DNA of 14,163 nt from Bacteroidales bacterium (GCA_025350365.1 JANXXY010000064.1:1-14163); one strand, 5' to 3'. Numbered from the stretch's first letter, positions 7,512-14,109 are shown. Numbers and translations are program-made. Notes: generated by a model from the letters alone, not told the origin.

Positions 7512-8792
7512 CTATTTTTTCTTTACCAAAATTTTGTCGATACGGTTTCCGTCCATATCAACAATTTCAAATTCGTAATCGCGCCACGAAAATTTTTCTC
7601 CGGTTTTAGGAATCCTTCGAAGGTGCGATAGGGCAAATCCTCCAAGCGTATTATATTTAATTTTAGTTTTATCAAAATAATGAATGTCGAATTCCTGAAC
7701 AAATTCATAAAATGGAAGTTGACCATCCACAAGCCAGGATCCATCATCCCGTTTCACAATTTCGAACTCCGATTGATCACTTTGAGGTATCTCGCCAACC
7801 AGAGCTTCCAAAATATTATTCAGCGTGATCAAACCAACCACTGACCCATACTCATCAACCACCAGCCCATGGTGTTGTTTTGCTTCGCGAAATTTTTCGA
7901 GCACTTCGTACGCACTATTGTTTTCGAGGATATACAGAGGGTCTTTCAGGTATTTAGCCAAATCGATAGGCTCTTTTAACAGATGGCTTGTAAACAGTTC
8001 CTTCACAAGAATAATTCCAAGTACCTTGTCGAGGTTTTTTTCGCAAACCGGATATACGGAATGTAGCCCGGAAATAATTTTCGACTTAATCTCTTCTTCG
8101 GTATCATGTATGTCAAGATAATCCAAATCGGTGCGATGGGTCATCAGCGATCCCACTTTGCGGTCGCCCAGATGAAAAACACGTTCCACAATGTCCTGTT
8201 CAATCTCCTGGATCTCACCATCTTCCCTACCTTCGTTGATGATCGCTTTAATTTCATCTTCAGTAACTTTTGAATCGAACGAAGGTTTAATTTTCAGGAT
8301 TTTAACGATAGCTTCACCAGGTTTGGTTAGAAGCCAGATAAGTGGAAAGGCAAAAATGGAGAAATATTTCATAGGAAAGGCCGCATTTCTGGCAACCCCT
8401 TCGGCACGGATCATGCCTATTTGCTTCGGTACAAGTTCTCCTATCACCAATGTAAAAAACGTAATAAGAACCACTACCAACGTTATGGCAAGGCTATGAC
8501 TGTAAGGCTGTATGGAAGGGTACCGGTCAAACCAGACAGCCACCTTACTGGCGATGGATGCTCCGGAATAAACACCTGTAAAAATGTTTACAAATGTCAT
8601 TCCTATCTGAACGGTGGAAAGAAATTTACCGGGGTTACTAAGCATGGAAAGTACCTGTGCCGATTTACGATCACCGTTGGCTGCGGAATGTTCAAGTTTG
8701 GAGCGGCGGGCCGACACCATCGCTATTTCGGACATGGCAAATAATCCATTCAGTGCAATCAACCCCAAAATAAAAAGTATTTCGATAAGCAT
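7512..8792 (-). CDS. CNNM/CBS/CorC-HlyC domain membrane protein (hemolysin family)
   Basis: The 426-residue protein has the three standard parts of this family. The first is an N-terminal CNNM (DUF21) membrane domain, about residues 1-165, with LNGLFAMSEIAMVSARRSKLE and the GELVPKQIG motif (118-126). The second is a pair of CBS domains, about 205-335, including LMTHRTDL and VVDEYGSVVGLITLNNILEALVGEI. The third is a CorC_HlyC domain, about 340-425, with DGSWLVDGQLP and YNTLGGFAL. Relatives take part in magnesium or other divalent-cation homeostasis, with the CBS pair binding adenine nucleotides; the name hemolysin is historical. The 112-nt gap to the phosphatase and 90-nt gap from tadA make operon membership uncertain. 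GldE, a gliding-related relative in this phylum, shares the architecture, but I see nothing here to justify that name. Confidence 0.92.
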   Translation of the reverse strand: MLIEILFILGLIALNGLFAMSEIAMVSARRSKLEHSAANGDRKSAQVLSMLSNPGKFLSTVQIGMTFVNIFTGVYSGASIASKVAVWFDRYPSIQPYSHSLAITLVVVLITFFTLVIGELVPKQIGMIRAEGVARNAAFPMKYFSIFAFPLIWLLTKPGEAIVKILKIKPSFDSKVTEDEIKAIINEGREDGEIQEIEQDIVERVFHLGDRKVGSLMTHRTDLDYLDIHDTEEEIKSKIISGLHSVYPVCEKNLDKVLGIILVKELFTSHLLKEPIDLAKYLKDPLYILENNSAYEVLEKFREAKQHHGLVVDEYGSVVGLITLNNILEALVGEIPQSDQSEFEIVKRDDGSWLVDGQLPFYEFVQEFDIHYFDKTKIKYNTLGGFALSHLRRIPKTGEKFSWRDYEFEIVDMDGNRIDKILVKKK

Positions 8793-8882
8793 TTTTTTCG
8801 TTTATTGAATTAGCTTTAAATAAATATATTGAATCGTTATTTTAAATTAGTATTAATCCTGGTTCTTATAGTTATTTTGATT

Positions 8883-9320
8883 TCATTTTCTTCTTTTTGC
8901 AAAAAAATCCTTTAAAAGTTTGGAAGATTCATGCTGAAAAATACCGGTAACAACTTTGGTTTTCGGGTGAAGCAAGGATGTTTTGTATAATGAGTATCCA
9001 CGCTTTATATCGTTTGCTCCAAATACCAGCGATTCCAGCTGTGCCCAAAATAAAGCTCCCGCACACATAGGACATGGTTCGAGGGTTACATACATCGTGC
9101 ACTGATCAAGATATTTTCCTCCCAGGTATCCGGCAGCCGCCGTTATGGCTTGCATTTCGGCATGAGCGGTAACGTCGGTTAATGTTTCGGTAAGATTATG
9201 AGCCCTGGCAATGATAATGTTCTGACAAACCACCACCGCACCAATGGGTACTTCGTCTTTAACCAACGCTTTATGTGCCTCTTTTAAGGCCTCTTTCATG
9301 AAATATTCGTGGGTAAACAT
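8883..9320 (-). CDS. tadA: tRNA-specific adenosine deaminase
   Basis: TadA deaminates adenosine 34 to inosine in tRNA-Arg(ACG), an essential wobble modification. The 145-residue protein has the cytidine-deaminase zinc site HAEMQAI (H53, catalytic E55) and EPCPMCAGAL (C83, C86), plus the conserved AHN (40-42) that contacts the flipped base. Length is typical. The start at 9320 gives MFTHEYFMKEALKEAHKAL; a second Met at residue 8 is an alternative, but the extra residues fit many Bacteroidota TadA sequences. It lies between the CNNM/CBS gene and ispE on the same strand. The 343-nt gap on the ispE side is filled with inverted repeats, so it may have its own promoter, though I see only a poor match (TACCTTGC). 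Confidence 0.94.
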   Translation of the reverse strand: MFTHEYFMKEALKEAHKALVKDEVPIGAVVVCQNIIIARAHNLTETLTDVTAHAEMQAITAAAGYLGGKYLDQCTMYVTLEPCPMCAGALFWAQLESLVFGANDIKRGYSLYKTSLLHPKTKVVTGIFQHESSKLLKDFFAKRRK

Positions 9321-9452
9321 AGTTAGTTTTTCGCAAGGTATTGGATTTCTTCAATTATTCAGTAAAAATACACCGATGTTTGGATTTTTACAATGGCTTA
9401 GTGGACAAATGGATTTAGAATTGGTCGGGGTGCGATTAATGAATTCTCTTAG

Positions 9453-9503
9453 TTCGGCTTAGGCTGTGCCTAAGTCGTTAATATTTTTTTAGGCTCGCCT
9501 GAA
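9453..9503 (+). repeat. Two-hairpin repeat, copy 1
   Basis: The first hairpin is CTTAGGC-TGT-GCCTAAG (9458-9474), extended by CGG/TCG on either side with one G-T pair. The second is TTTAGG-CTCG-CCTGAA (9488-9503) with one T-G pair. It shares its layout with copies 2-5: TTCGGC, first stem, AGTCG, an AT-rich linker, second stem. Confidence 0.75.
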
Positions 9504-9544
9504 TTCAAAACTACTATTCTCTAAATTGAATTTTTTACTTTCTA

Positions 9545-9596
9545 TTCAGGCAAAACCTGAAACCATATCTTCGACTGAGGTACAACCTCAGCCGAA
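9545..9596 (-). repeat. Two-hairpin repeat, copy 2 (opposite orientation)
   Basis: Read on the minus strand from 9596, it starts TTCGGC, then CTGAGG and CCTCAG around a five-base loop, AGTCGAAGATAT, and TTCAGG/CCTGAA around a five-base loop. The third base pair of stem 1 is G-C, where copies 1 and 4 have T-A and copy 3 has T-G, so the pairing is kept while the bases change. Confidence 0.75.
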
Positions 9597-9663
9597 CTTC
9601 AGCCGAATCTCAGTCAAAACTTTGTTCGGAGTATGATTACAGCAGGCAAAAATCATTTAAAAT

Positions 9664-10494
9664 TCATTGCTTCATTTTCAACCATCCGCCCCAATAAAAC
9701 ATCCGCTGAAACAAGGTTTTCAATTTCACCTCATCGTCAAAAATTCCAAATACTGCCGATCCGCTGCCAGTCATAGAGGCATATAGGGCTCCCCATTTGT
9801 AAAGGTCATTTTTTATTATTTTAATTTCGGGATGCCTCAAAAAGATACTTTCTTCAAAATCGTTTATCACCAGTTGTTTCCAATCGGTTATGGGGTGTTT
9901 TAGCAGTTCTGGTATTGAGTGTTTAAGTTTAACAGGATTCACACCTGCATAGGCTTCGGCTGTGCTGATAAAAATATCCGGTTTAACCAAAACAAGATAT
10001 TTCCCTGAAAGATCCACTTGAATATCCGTCAATACATTTCCTTTGCCAGTACCAAAAGCCGGTTTATTGTGAATGAAGAAGGCACAATCGCTGCCAAGTT
10101 GTTCCGCGTAACCAACCAGTTGATCATCGGCAAGTCCCAGTTCGAAAAGCTGGTTTAGCAATGTAAGAGTAAAAGCGCCATTGGATGAACCTCCTCCAAA
10201 ACCCGCACCCATCGGAACAAGTTTATGCAGGTAAATAGTTATAGGTGGCAGGTCGAATTCTTTATCCAATAAATAATACGCTTTGACGCATAAGTTCCTT
10301 TCGGAATCTCCGGAAATCTGCATTCCGGTGATTTTCAACTCAACCTTATTTAGATTATTTTCGCTATGGATAATTTCGAGGATATCGCTTAAAGGAATTG
10401 GGTAAAAAACAGTTGCGATATTATGAAAATTATCGGATCGTCGTTCAATAATGTTCAGTCCAAGGTTGATTTTTGCATTTGGAAAACAGAGCAT
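9664..10494 (-). CDS. ispE: 4-diphosphocytidyl-2-C-methyl-D-erythritol kinase
   Basis: IspE phosphorylates CDP-ME in the MEP pathway to isopentenyl diphosphate, so this organism makes isoprenoids by that route. The 276-residue GHMP kinase has catalytic K8 in FPNAKINLGLNI, the glycine-rich ATP loop PMGAGFGGGSSNG (94-106), catalytic D136 in LGSDCAFFIH and the C-terminal MTGSGSAVFG (241-250). The start is placed at the ATG at 10494, directly before the conserved PNAKINLGL stretch. A longer reading to 10686 would add 64 residues of no family character and run into meaB. The residue after GGGSS is Asn where most family members have Asp. It is divergent from meaB; a minus-strand TATTTTTG box sits 16 nt before the ATG. 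Confidence 0.94.
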   Translation of the reverse strand: MLCFPNAKINLGLNIIERRSDNFHNIATVFYPIPLSDILEIIHSENNLNKVELKITGMQISGDSERNLCVKAYYLLDKEFDLPPITIYLHKLVPMGAGFGGGSSNGAFTLTLLNQLFELGLADDQLVGYAEQLGSDCAFFIHNKPAFGTGKGNVLTDIQVDLSGKYLVLVKPDIFISTAEAYAGVNPVKLKHSIPELLKHPITDWKQLVINDFEESIFLRHPEIKIIKNDLYKWGALYASMTGSGSAVFGIFDDEVKLKTLFQRMFYWGGWLKMKQ

Positions 10495-10510
10495 GGTAAA
10501 TTGTTTTTTA

Positions 10511-10518
10511 CAAAAATA
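10511..10518 (-). promoter_or_regulatory. Candidate -7 box for ispE
   Basis: The minus strand reads TATTTTTG, a full match to TAnnTTTG, 16 nt before the chosen ispE ATG. It supports that start over the longer frame. No clear -33 element is seen. Confidence 0.45.
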
Positions 10519-10562
10519 AGGAATTTTGACTGTGTATAAATAGTATAGTTTCCTTAAACCTG

Positions 10563-10570
10563 TACCTTTG
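10563..10570 (+). promoter_or_regulatory. Candidate -7 box for the meaB-tlpA operon
   Basis: TACCTTTG matches TAnnTTTG completely and lies 24 nt before the meaB ATG at 10595. It overlaps an in-frame TTG codon (10568), which argues that translation starts at the ATG and not at that TTG. No clear -33 box is present. Confidence 0.5.
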
Positions 10571-10594
10571 AGAAAATTTTTGTTACTTGCATTT

Positions 10595-11692
10595 ATGGAA
10601 CATGAACAATTTAAAAGTGCACTAACTGTAAACCAAGGCATTGAACAACCATCGTCAGTAAATGACGATTCGGTGAGAAATTTCATCAGAAATACGAAAA
10701 AAAAACTCGCCGTTCAGGAATTTGTTGATGGCATTTTAAGTGGTAACCGTACTATTTTAAGTCAGGCCATAACCATGGTGGAAAGTTCGTTGCCAGGTCA
10801 TCACAAAATAGCTCAGGAAATCATAGAAAAATGCCTTCCCTTTTCCGGCAAATCAATCCGGATAGGTATTACCGGTGTTCCGGGGGTAGGTAAAAGTACT
10901 TTTATCGAGTGCATAGGGGTGTATGTAACTTCGCTTGGTAAAAAGTTGGCAGTGCTTGCCATCGACCCTTCATCGGAACGATCCAAAGGAAGTATTTTGG
11001 GCGATAAAACCCGTATGGAACAACTTTCGGTCGATCCGAATGCCTTTATCCGTCCATCGCCTACATCAGGCTCACTTGGCGGTGTAGCGCGTAAAACGCG
11101 CGAAACCATTGTTCTTTGTGAAGCGGCCGGTTTTGATACTATTTTTATTGAAACTGTGGGTGTTGGACAGTCGGAAACCGCCGTTCATTCCATGGTCGAT
11201 TTCTTTCTGCTTTTGATGCTGGCAGGTGCAGGTGACGAGCTTCAAGGTATAAAACGTGGAATTATGGAAATGGCCGATACCATTGCCATCACCAAATCGG
11301 ATGGAAATAATTTCCATAAGGCCGAGATAGCTGCTGTTCAGTACCGAACCGCTCTGCATCTTTTTCCAAAATCGGCATCGGAATGGATTCCTCAAGTTTT
11401 AATGTGCTCAGCCATTAATGGTTTTGGCATCGATAAAATTTGGGAGAAATTATCAGAATATGTGCAATTAACACAACAAAACACATACTTCCAGCAACGT
11501 CGTCAGGAGCAGGCCAAATATTGGATGTACGAAACTATTAACGAAGCTCTTAACGACCACTTCTATCATCATCTGCAAATAGAACAACTTTTACCGGCTT
11601 ACGAAGAAATGGTGCTTAACAACCAGCTTTCTTCGTTTGTCGCTGCTAAAAAATTATTATCCAAATATTTTAATCACTCAAAACAAGCATAA
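10595..11692 (+). CDS. meaB: MeaB/ArgK-type G3E GTPase, methylmalonyl-CoA mutase chaperone
   Basis: MeaB uses GTP to gate loading of adenosylcobalamin into methylmalonyl-CoA mutase and protects that enzyme from inactivation. The 365-residue protein carries Walker A GVPGVGKST (94-102), the family stretches AIDPSSERSKGSILGDKTRM (122-141) and PTSGSLGG (156-163), the switch ETVGVGQSE (186-194), and the base-specificity motif TKSD (233-236, in place of NKxD). The C-terminal helical region (about 300-360) matches the dimerisation arm of the family. The ATG at 10595 is preferred to an in-frame TTG at 10568 that lies inside the likely promoter. The mutase subunits are not in this window. The tlpA-like gene begins one base after the stop codon. 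Confidence 0.93.
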   Translation: MEHEQFKSALTVNQGIEQPSSVNDDSVRNFIRNTKKKLAVQEFVDGILSGNRTILSQAITMVESSLPGHHKIAQEIIEKCLPFSGKSIRIGITGVPGVGKSTFIECIGVYVTSLGKKLAVLAIDPSSERSKGSILGDKTRMEQLSVDPNAFIRPSPTSGSLGGVARKTRETIVLCEAAGFDTIFIETVGVGQSETAVHSMVDFFLLLMLAGAGDELQGIKRGIMEMADTIAITKSDGNNFHKAEIAAVQYRTALHLFPKSASEWIPQVLMCSAINGFGIDKIWEKLSEYVQLTQQNTYFQQRRQEQAKYWMYETINEALNDHFYHHLQIEQLLPAYEEMVLNNQLSSFVAAKKLLSKYFNHSKQA

Positions 11693-11693
11693 A

Positions 11694-12791
11694 ATGAAAA
11701 GATTTGTAACGATTATCTTGGTTTTATTGGCATTTGCCTGTACATCAAAAATTCATGAAGGTTTTAAAATCACCGGAAATATTAAGAATCTATCTGACGG
11801 AAAAGTTCTTCTGAAAAAATTTGCCGAGGGCAATTGGAAGACTACCGACACAGCAGTTGTTAAGTCAGGCAGCTTCATATTTACTGGAAAAGTGGAAATA
11901 CCCGAAATGTACCGTATCGTGTTGGCGGATACTCTTACTCCTATTTCTATATTTGTTGATAATAATGAAATTACAATTACTGGCATTAAAGATAGTTTAA
12001 GCGAGGTAAAGATTTCAGGATCTAAAGTTCAGGAAGAATATGATAATTTCAGATTCTCTCAAAAAACATACAAAAACAAACTAGATTCCTTATATAGTGA
12101 ATACAACAAAGCTAAAGACGCCGGCAATAAAGCATTCATGAGTAAAATTGATTCAATTTACGAAAAAGTTACCGCCGATCAGTCGCATGCCACCAGATCG
12201 TATGTAGTTGCGAATAAATCTTCTGTTATATCGGCTTATCTTACCTGGAGCAGCCTTGTTTACGAAACAAATTTAAACACTCTCGATTCTATTACCGCTG
12301 CATTCGACTCAACATTAAATAAGTCAATATATGTGATGATGTTAAAAGACTATATTTCCATTATAAAGAAAGTCGAAATCGGACAGCAAGCTGTTGATTT
12401 TACCATGAACGATGTAGATGGAAAGCCAGTTGCCTTGTCATCACTCTATGGCAAATACTTATTGGTTGATTTCTGGGCATCGTGGTGTTCGCCTTGCCGT
12501 CAGGAAAATCCAAATGTTGTAGAAGCTTACAAGAAATTTAACACCAAGGGATTCAACGTACTTGGAGTTTCATTCGATAATAGCAAAGAATCATGGCTGA
12601 AAGCTATTAAAGACGATAAACTAACATGGAATCATGTGTCGGATCTAAAGAAATGGGATAATGCCGCCGGAAAATTGTATGGGATAAGAAGCATTCCCTC
12701 GAACATTCTTCTCGACCCAAAAGGAGTGATTATAGCTAAAAACCTCCGGGGCGATGTTCTTCAAAAAAAATTAGCTGAGTTGATTAAATAA
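11694..12791 (+). CDS. TlpA-like thioredoxin lipoprotein with DUF4369-type N-domain
   Basis: The 365-residue precursor has a lipoprotein-like signal (MKRFVTIILVLLAFAC, Cys16). A beta-rich domain at about 23-112 resembles DUF4369 (FKITGNIKNLSDGKVLLKKF). A helical linker follows to about 225, then an AhpC/TSA-type thioredoxin domain with active site WCSPC (264-268) and the cis-proline loop at P335 (SIPSN). Proteins of this build are envelope thiol-disulfide oxidoreductases, typically reductants for cytochrome or exported-protein disulfides; the specific client is unknown. The start at 11694 is chosen because it begins the signal peptide directly and lies one base after the meaB stop, which indicates co-transcription. 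A functional link to MeaB is not established. Confidence 0.9.
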   Translation: MKRFVTIILVLLAFACTSKIHEGFKITGNIKNLSDGKVLLKKFAEGNWKTTDTAVVKSGSFIFTGKVEIPEMYRIVLADTLTPISIFVDNNEITITGIKDSLSEVKISGSKVQEEYDNFRFSQKTYKNKLDSLYSEYNKAKDAGNKAFMSKIDSIYEKVTADQSHATRSYVVANKSSVISAYLTWSSLVYETNLNTLDSITAAFDSTLNKSIYVMMLKDYISIIKKVEIGQQAVDFTMNDVDGKPVALSSLYGKYLLVDFWASWCSPCRQENPNVVEAYKKFNTKGFNVLGVSFDNSKESWLKAIKDDKLTWNHVSDLKKWDNAAGKLYGIRSIPSNILLDPKGVIIAKNLRGDVLQKKLAELIK

Positions 12792-12814
12792 AATAGCAAA
12801 GGAGGATTTTCCAT

Positions 12815-12872
12815 TCGGCTTAGGCTTGCCTGAGTCGAATATATCCTTAAAGCTGCGTCTGGTTTTTCATGG
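12815..12872 (+). repeat. Two-hairpin repeat, copy 3
   Basis: It starts TTCGG, and its first stem CTTAGG/CCTGAG closes on CTTG with one T-G pair. The linker AGTCGAATATATCC is close to that of copy 4. The second hairpin (AAAGCTGCGTCTG region) is degenerate. It is followed directly by copy 4 at a period of about 67 bases. Confidence 0.65.
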
Positions 12873-12881
12873 TCGGCTTCG

Positions 12882-12942
12882 TTCGGCTTAGGCTGCGCCT
12901 AAGTCGGAAATATCCTTCAGGCTGTGCCTGATTTTGTATGGT
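12882..12942 (+). repeat. Two-hairpin repeat, copy 4
   Basis: This is the best-preserved copy. Stem 1 is CTTAGG/CCTAAG around CTGCG, and stem 2 is TCAGG/CCTGA around CTGTG, joined by AGTCGGAAATATCCT. It heads the long direct repeat that precedes the toxin-antitoxin genes. Confidence 0.75.
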
Positions 12943-12956
12943 TCTTTGTTAGGTCC

Positions 12957-13145
12957 AATCCGAACTTTATAAAGCTCAAGGTAATTTATTTGTCACTTTT
13001 TTGCCGAAAAAAGTAACCAAAACTTAACGAAGTGATCTCTTGAACACCTATAAAAATAAACATGATGTGAATAAACTCTGACCGGCGGAACTCATTCCGT
13101 CTCGTTCCTCGACTTCATTCAAACAGCCGCCAATATATACGGAAT
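12957..13145 (+). repeat. Long direct repeat A, left flank of the toxin-antitoxin pair
   Basis: It runs from AATCCGAAC through ATTTATTTGTCAC, a near-perfect inverted repeat (12992-13017, loop GCCG), a segment of about 53 nt, and a conserved block starting CTCTGACCGGCGG (13076) and ending AGCCGCCAAT. The last block can fold with GGCGG pairing to CCGCC and CGGAA-CTCA-TTCCG inside. Repeat B at 13854-14001 has the same order and nearly identical bases but lacks the 53-nt segment. Confidence 0.85.
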
Positions 13146-13160
13146 AATTGGAAAGGTATT

Positions 13161-13190
13161 TTTGTTTGAATAAGACATTTTGTACTTTTG
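13161..13190 (+). promoter_or_regulatory. Promoter of the toxin-antitoxin operon
   Basis: TACTTTTG (13183-13190) is a full TAnnTTTG -7 box, and TTTG at 13161-13164 lies 18 bases upstream, close to the usual spacing of the Bacteroidota -33 element. The antitoxin ATG is 16 nt downstream. This is the most complete promoter match in the window. Confidence 0.6.
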
Positions 13191-13206
13191 TTTCAAAATA
13201 GGTTTT

Positions 13207-13443
13207 ATGAATGCATATGCTGACAAAATAGATATAATTCAATGGATTGCTGGATTGAATGACAAGTCAACCCTGCAACAATTGAAGAAGATAAAGGAGC
13301 TGTCAACCGCGAAGCAGCAGGATTGGTGGGATACTATTTCACTGGAAGAACGTCTGTCAATAGAACGAGGATTAGAGGATTCAAAAAAAGGAAAAATTAC
13401 GCCACATTCTGAGGTTAGAAAGAGATATGAAAAGTGGTTATAG
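13207..13443 (+). CDS. Antitoxin of a RelE/ParE-type module
   Basis: The 78-residue protein is mainly helical, with a C-terminal half (WWDTISLEERLSIERGLEDSKKGKITPHSEVRKRYEKW) typical of small antitoxins found before RelE/ParE toxins: a WD...SIERGL helix, a short basic linker, and a PH-(S/E)EV-(R/K)KR end. Such proteins bind and neutralise the toxin and usually repress their own operon. The ATG at 13207 is chosen because the alternative TTG at 13180 lies against the -7 box. Its last 17 nt overlap the toxin start, the usual sign of translational coupling. Antitoxin subfamily is not assigned. Confidence 0.82.
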   Translation: MNAYADKIDIIQWIAGLNDKSTLQQLKKIKELSTAKQQDWWDTISLEERLSIERGLEDSKKGKITPHSEVRKRYEKWL

Positions 13444-13744
13444 GATAGACTGGGCAGATGAAGCCTTAGAAAATTTAGATTATATAAATGATTATTTAAC
13501 AATTAGATGGACTAATAGAGAGGTTCGTAACTTTTACATAAGACTTGAAAGGACGCTCAAGTTAATATTAAACAATCCTCTTGCATTTCCAGCCAGTGAT
13601 TTACAATCAAATGTCAGGCGTAGTGTATTATCAAAGCAAACAACGATCTATTACGAGATTAAAGAAGAAAGTATTGAAATACTATCTCTTTTTGATAATA
13701 GAAGATATCCTAAATCATTAAAAATAAGGCCACAAAAACTGTAA
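13427..13744 (+). CDS. RelE/ParE family toxin
   Basis: The 105-residue protein follows the ParE/RelE fold pattern: a first strand YRIDWADEALENLDYINDYLTIRW, a helix FYIRLERTLKLILNNP, the FPASDL loop, then RRSVLSKQTTIYYEI and IEILSLFDNRRYPKSL, with the final FDxRR-P typical of this superfamily. RelE members cleave mRNA on ribosomes and ParE members inhibit gyrase; the sequence alone does not say which applies, although the FD-NRR-YP ending is common among ParE-like proteins. The ATG at 13427 overlaps the antitoxin gene. The pair sits between long direct repeats, so it may be a self-contained addiction cassette. The frame appears intact. Confidence 0.88.
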   Translation: MKSGYRIDWADEALENLDYINDYLTIRWTNREVRNFYIRLERTLKLILNNPLAFPASDLQSNVRRSVLSKQTTIYYEIKEESIEILSLFDNRRYPKSLKIRPQKL

Positions 13745-13775
13745 ACAAATTGACAAATTATTGAAAAGCCTCCCG

Positions 13776-13834
13776 TTCTGCTTACGCTTTGCCTAAGTCA
13801 TATATATCCCTCATATTCAGTCTGTTTTATAGAG
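13776..13834 (+). repeat. Two-hairpin repeat, copy 5 (degenerate)
   Basis: TTCTGCTTACG, GCCTAAGTCA and TATATATCCCTCA align with copy 4 base for base over most of their length, but stem 1 has a C-C mismatch and stem 2 is lost. It stands in front of long repeat B exactly as copy 4 stands before repeat A. Confidence 0.55.
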
Positions 13835-13853
13835 CCGAATTATGCAATCCCCT

Positions 13854-14001
13854 AATCCGAACATGGAGAACTTTGTATAAACCACGAAAATTTATTTGTC
13901 ACTTTTTTGCCGAAAAAAGTGACCAAAAACTCTGACCGGCGGAACTCATTCCGTCTCGTTCCTCGACTTCATTCAAACAGCCGCCAATCAATATATGGAA
14001 T
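13854..14001 (+). repeat. Long direct repeat B, right flank of the toxin-antitoxin pair
   Basis: It matches repeat A from AATCCGAAC to CCGCCAAT and on to the ATATA-GGAAT end. The inner inverted repeat is perfect here: arm GTCACTTTTTT (13898-13908) and its complement (13913-13923) around GCCG. The block from CTCTGACCGG to AGCCGCCAAT is identical to A over about 57 bases. It lacks the 53-nt segment of A between two AAAC strings. Confidence 0.85.
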
Positions 14002-14030
14002 TTTTATTTTACGCTGCGCAACACATTTTG

Positions 14031-14058
14031 CAGTCCCATCGGGACGGCATTATGGTAG
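14031..14058 (+). repeat. GTCCC-ATC-GGGAC repeat, copy a
   Basis: CAGTCCCATCGGGACGGC followed by ATTATGGTAG. GTCCC and GGGAC pair around ATC. It differs from copy b at one base (GGC for GAC). Confidence 0.8.
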
Positions 14059-14081
14059 AAAAGAATTAAGACCAGCATTTT

Positions 14082-14109
14082 CAGTCCCATCGGGACGACA
14101 TTATGGTAG
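14082..14109 (+). repeat. GTCCC-ATC-GGGAC repeat, copy b
   Basis: This is the same 28-base unit, starting 51 bases after copy a. From memory, similar units are widespread between genes in Bacteroidota. Confidence 0.8.

Larger units (their letters stand above)
9321..9663. other. Gene-free region between tadA and ispE, carrying two hairpin repeats
   Basis: This 343-nt stretch has no convincing gene. It contains two copies of a two-hairpin repeat in opposite orientation (9453-9503 and 9545-9596), and a partial third piece just after (CAGCCGAATCTCAGTC around 9601-9616). The repeats lie downstream of ispE and upstream of tadA and could affect termination or stability of the ispE transcript. Confidence 0.7.
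12792..13206. other. Gene-free, repeat-rich region before the toxin-antitoxin pair
   Basis: No gene is supported in this 415-nt stretch. It holds two tandem two-hairpin repeats (12815-12872 and 12882-12942), the upstream long direct repeat (12957-13145) and the promoter of the toxin-antitoxin operon. An AAGGAGG string at 12800-12806 resembles a ribosome binding site but has no start codon behind it. Confidence 0.75.

Noticed and set aside
8191..8744. Several plus-strand frames of about 100 codons
   Set aside because: They are antisense shadows of the CNNM/CBS membrane protein gene.
9244..9462. 72-codon plus-strand frame
   Set aside because: It is antisense to the start of tadA and runs into an intergenic repeat; no recognisable features.
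10568..10594. TTG start for meaB, nine codons upstream
   Set aside because: The TTG lies inside the TACCTTTG promoter box; the ATG at 10595 is the better start.
10495..10686. N-terminal extension of ispE by 64 residues
   Set aside because: The extension precedes the conserved IspE start, has no family character, crosses the candidate promoter and overlaps the meaB coding region on the other strand.
11637..11693. Upstream start for the TlpA-like gene
   Set aside because: It lies inside meaB and would bury the lipoprotein signal peptide 19 residues in.
12800..12806. AAGGAGG resembling a strong Shine-Dalgarno site
   Set aside because: There is no start codon at a workable distance, and genes in this phylum do not generally rely on such sites.
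13898..13923. Perfect inverted repeat as an intrinsic terminator of the toxin gene
   Set aside because: It lies about 150 nt past the stop, has an A/T-run stem rather than a GC-rich stem with a T-tract after it, and is part of a repeat that also occurs upstream of the operon.
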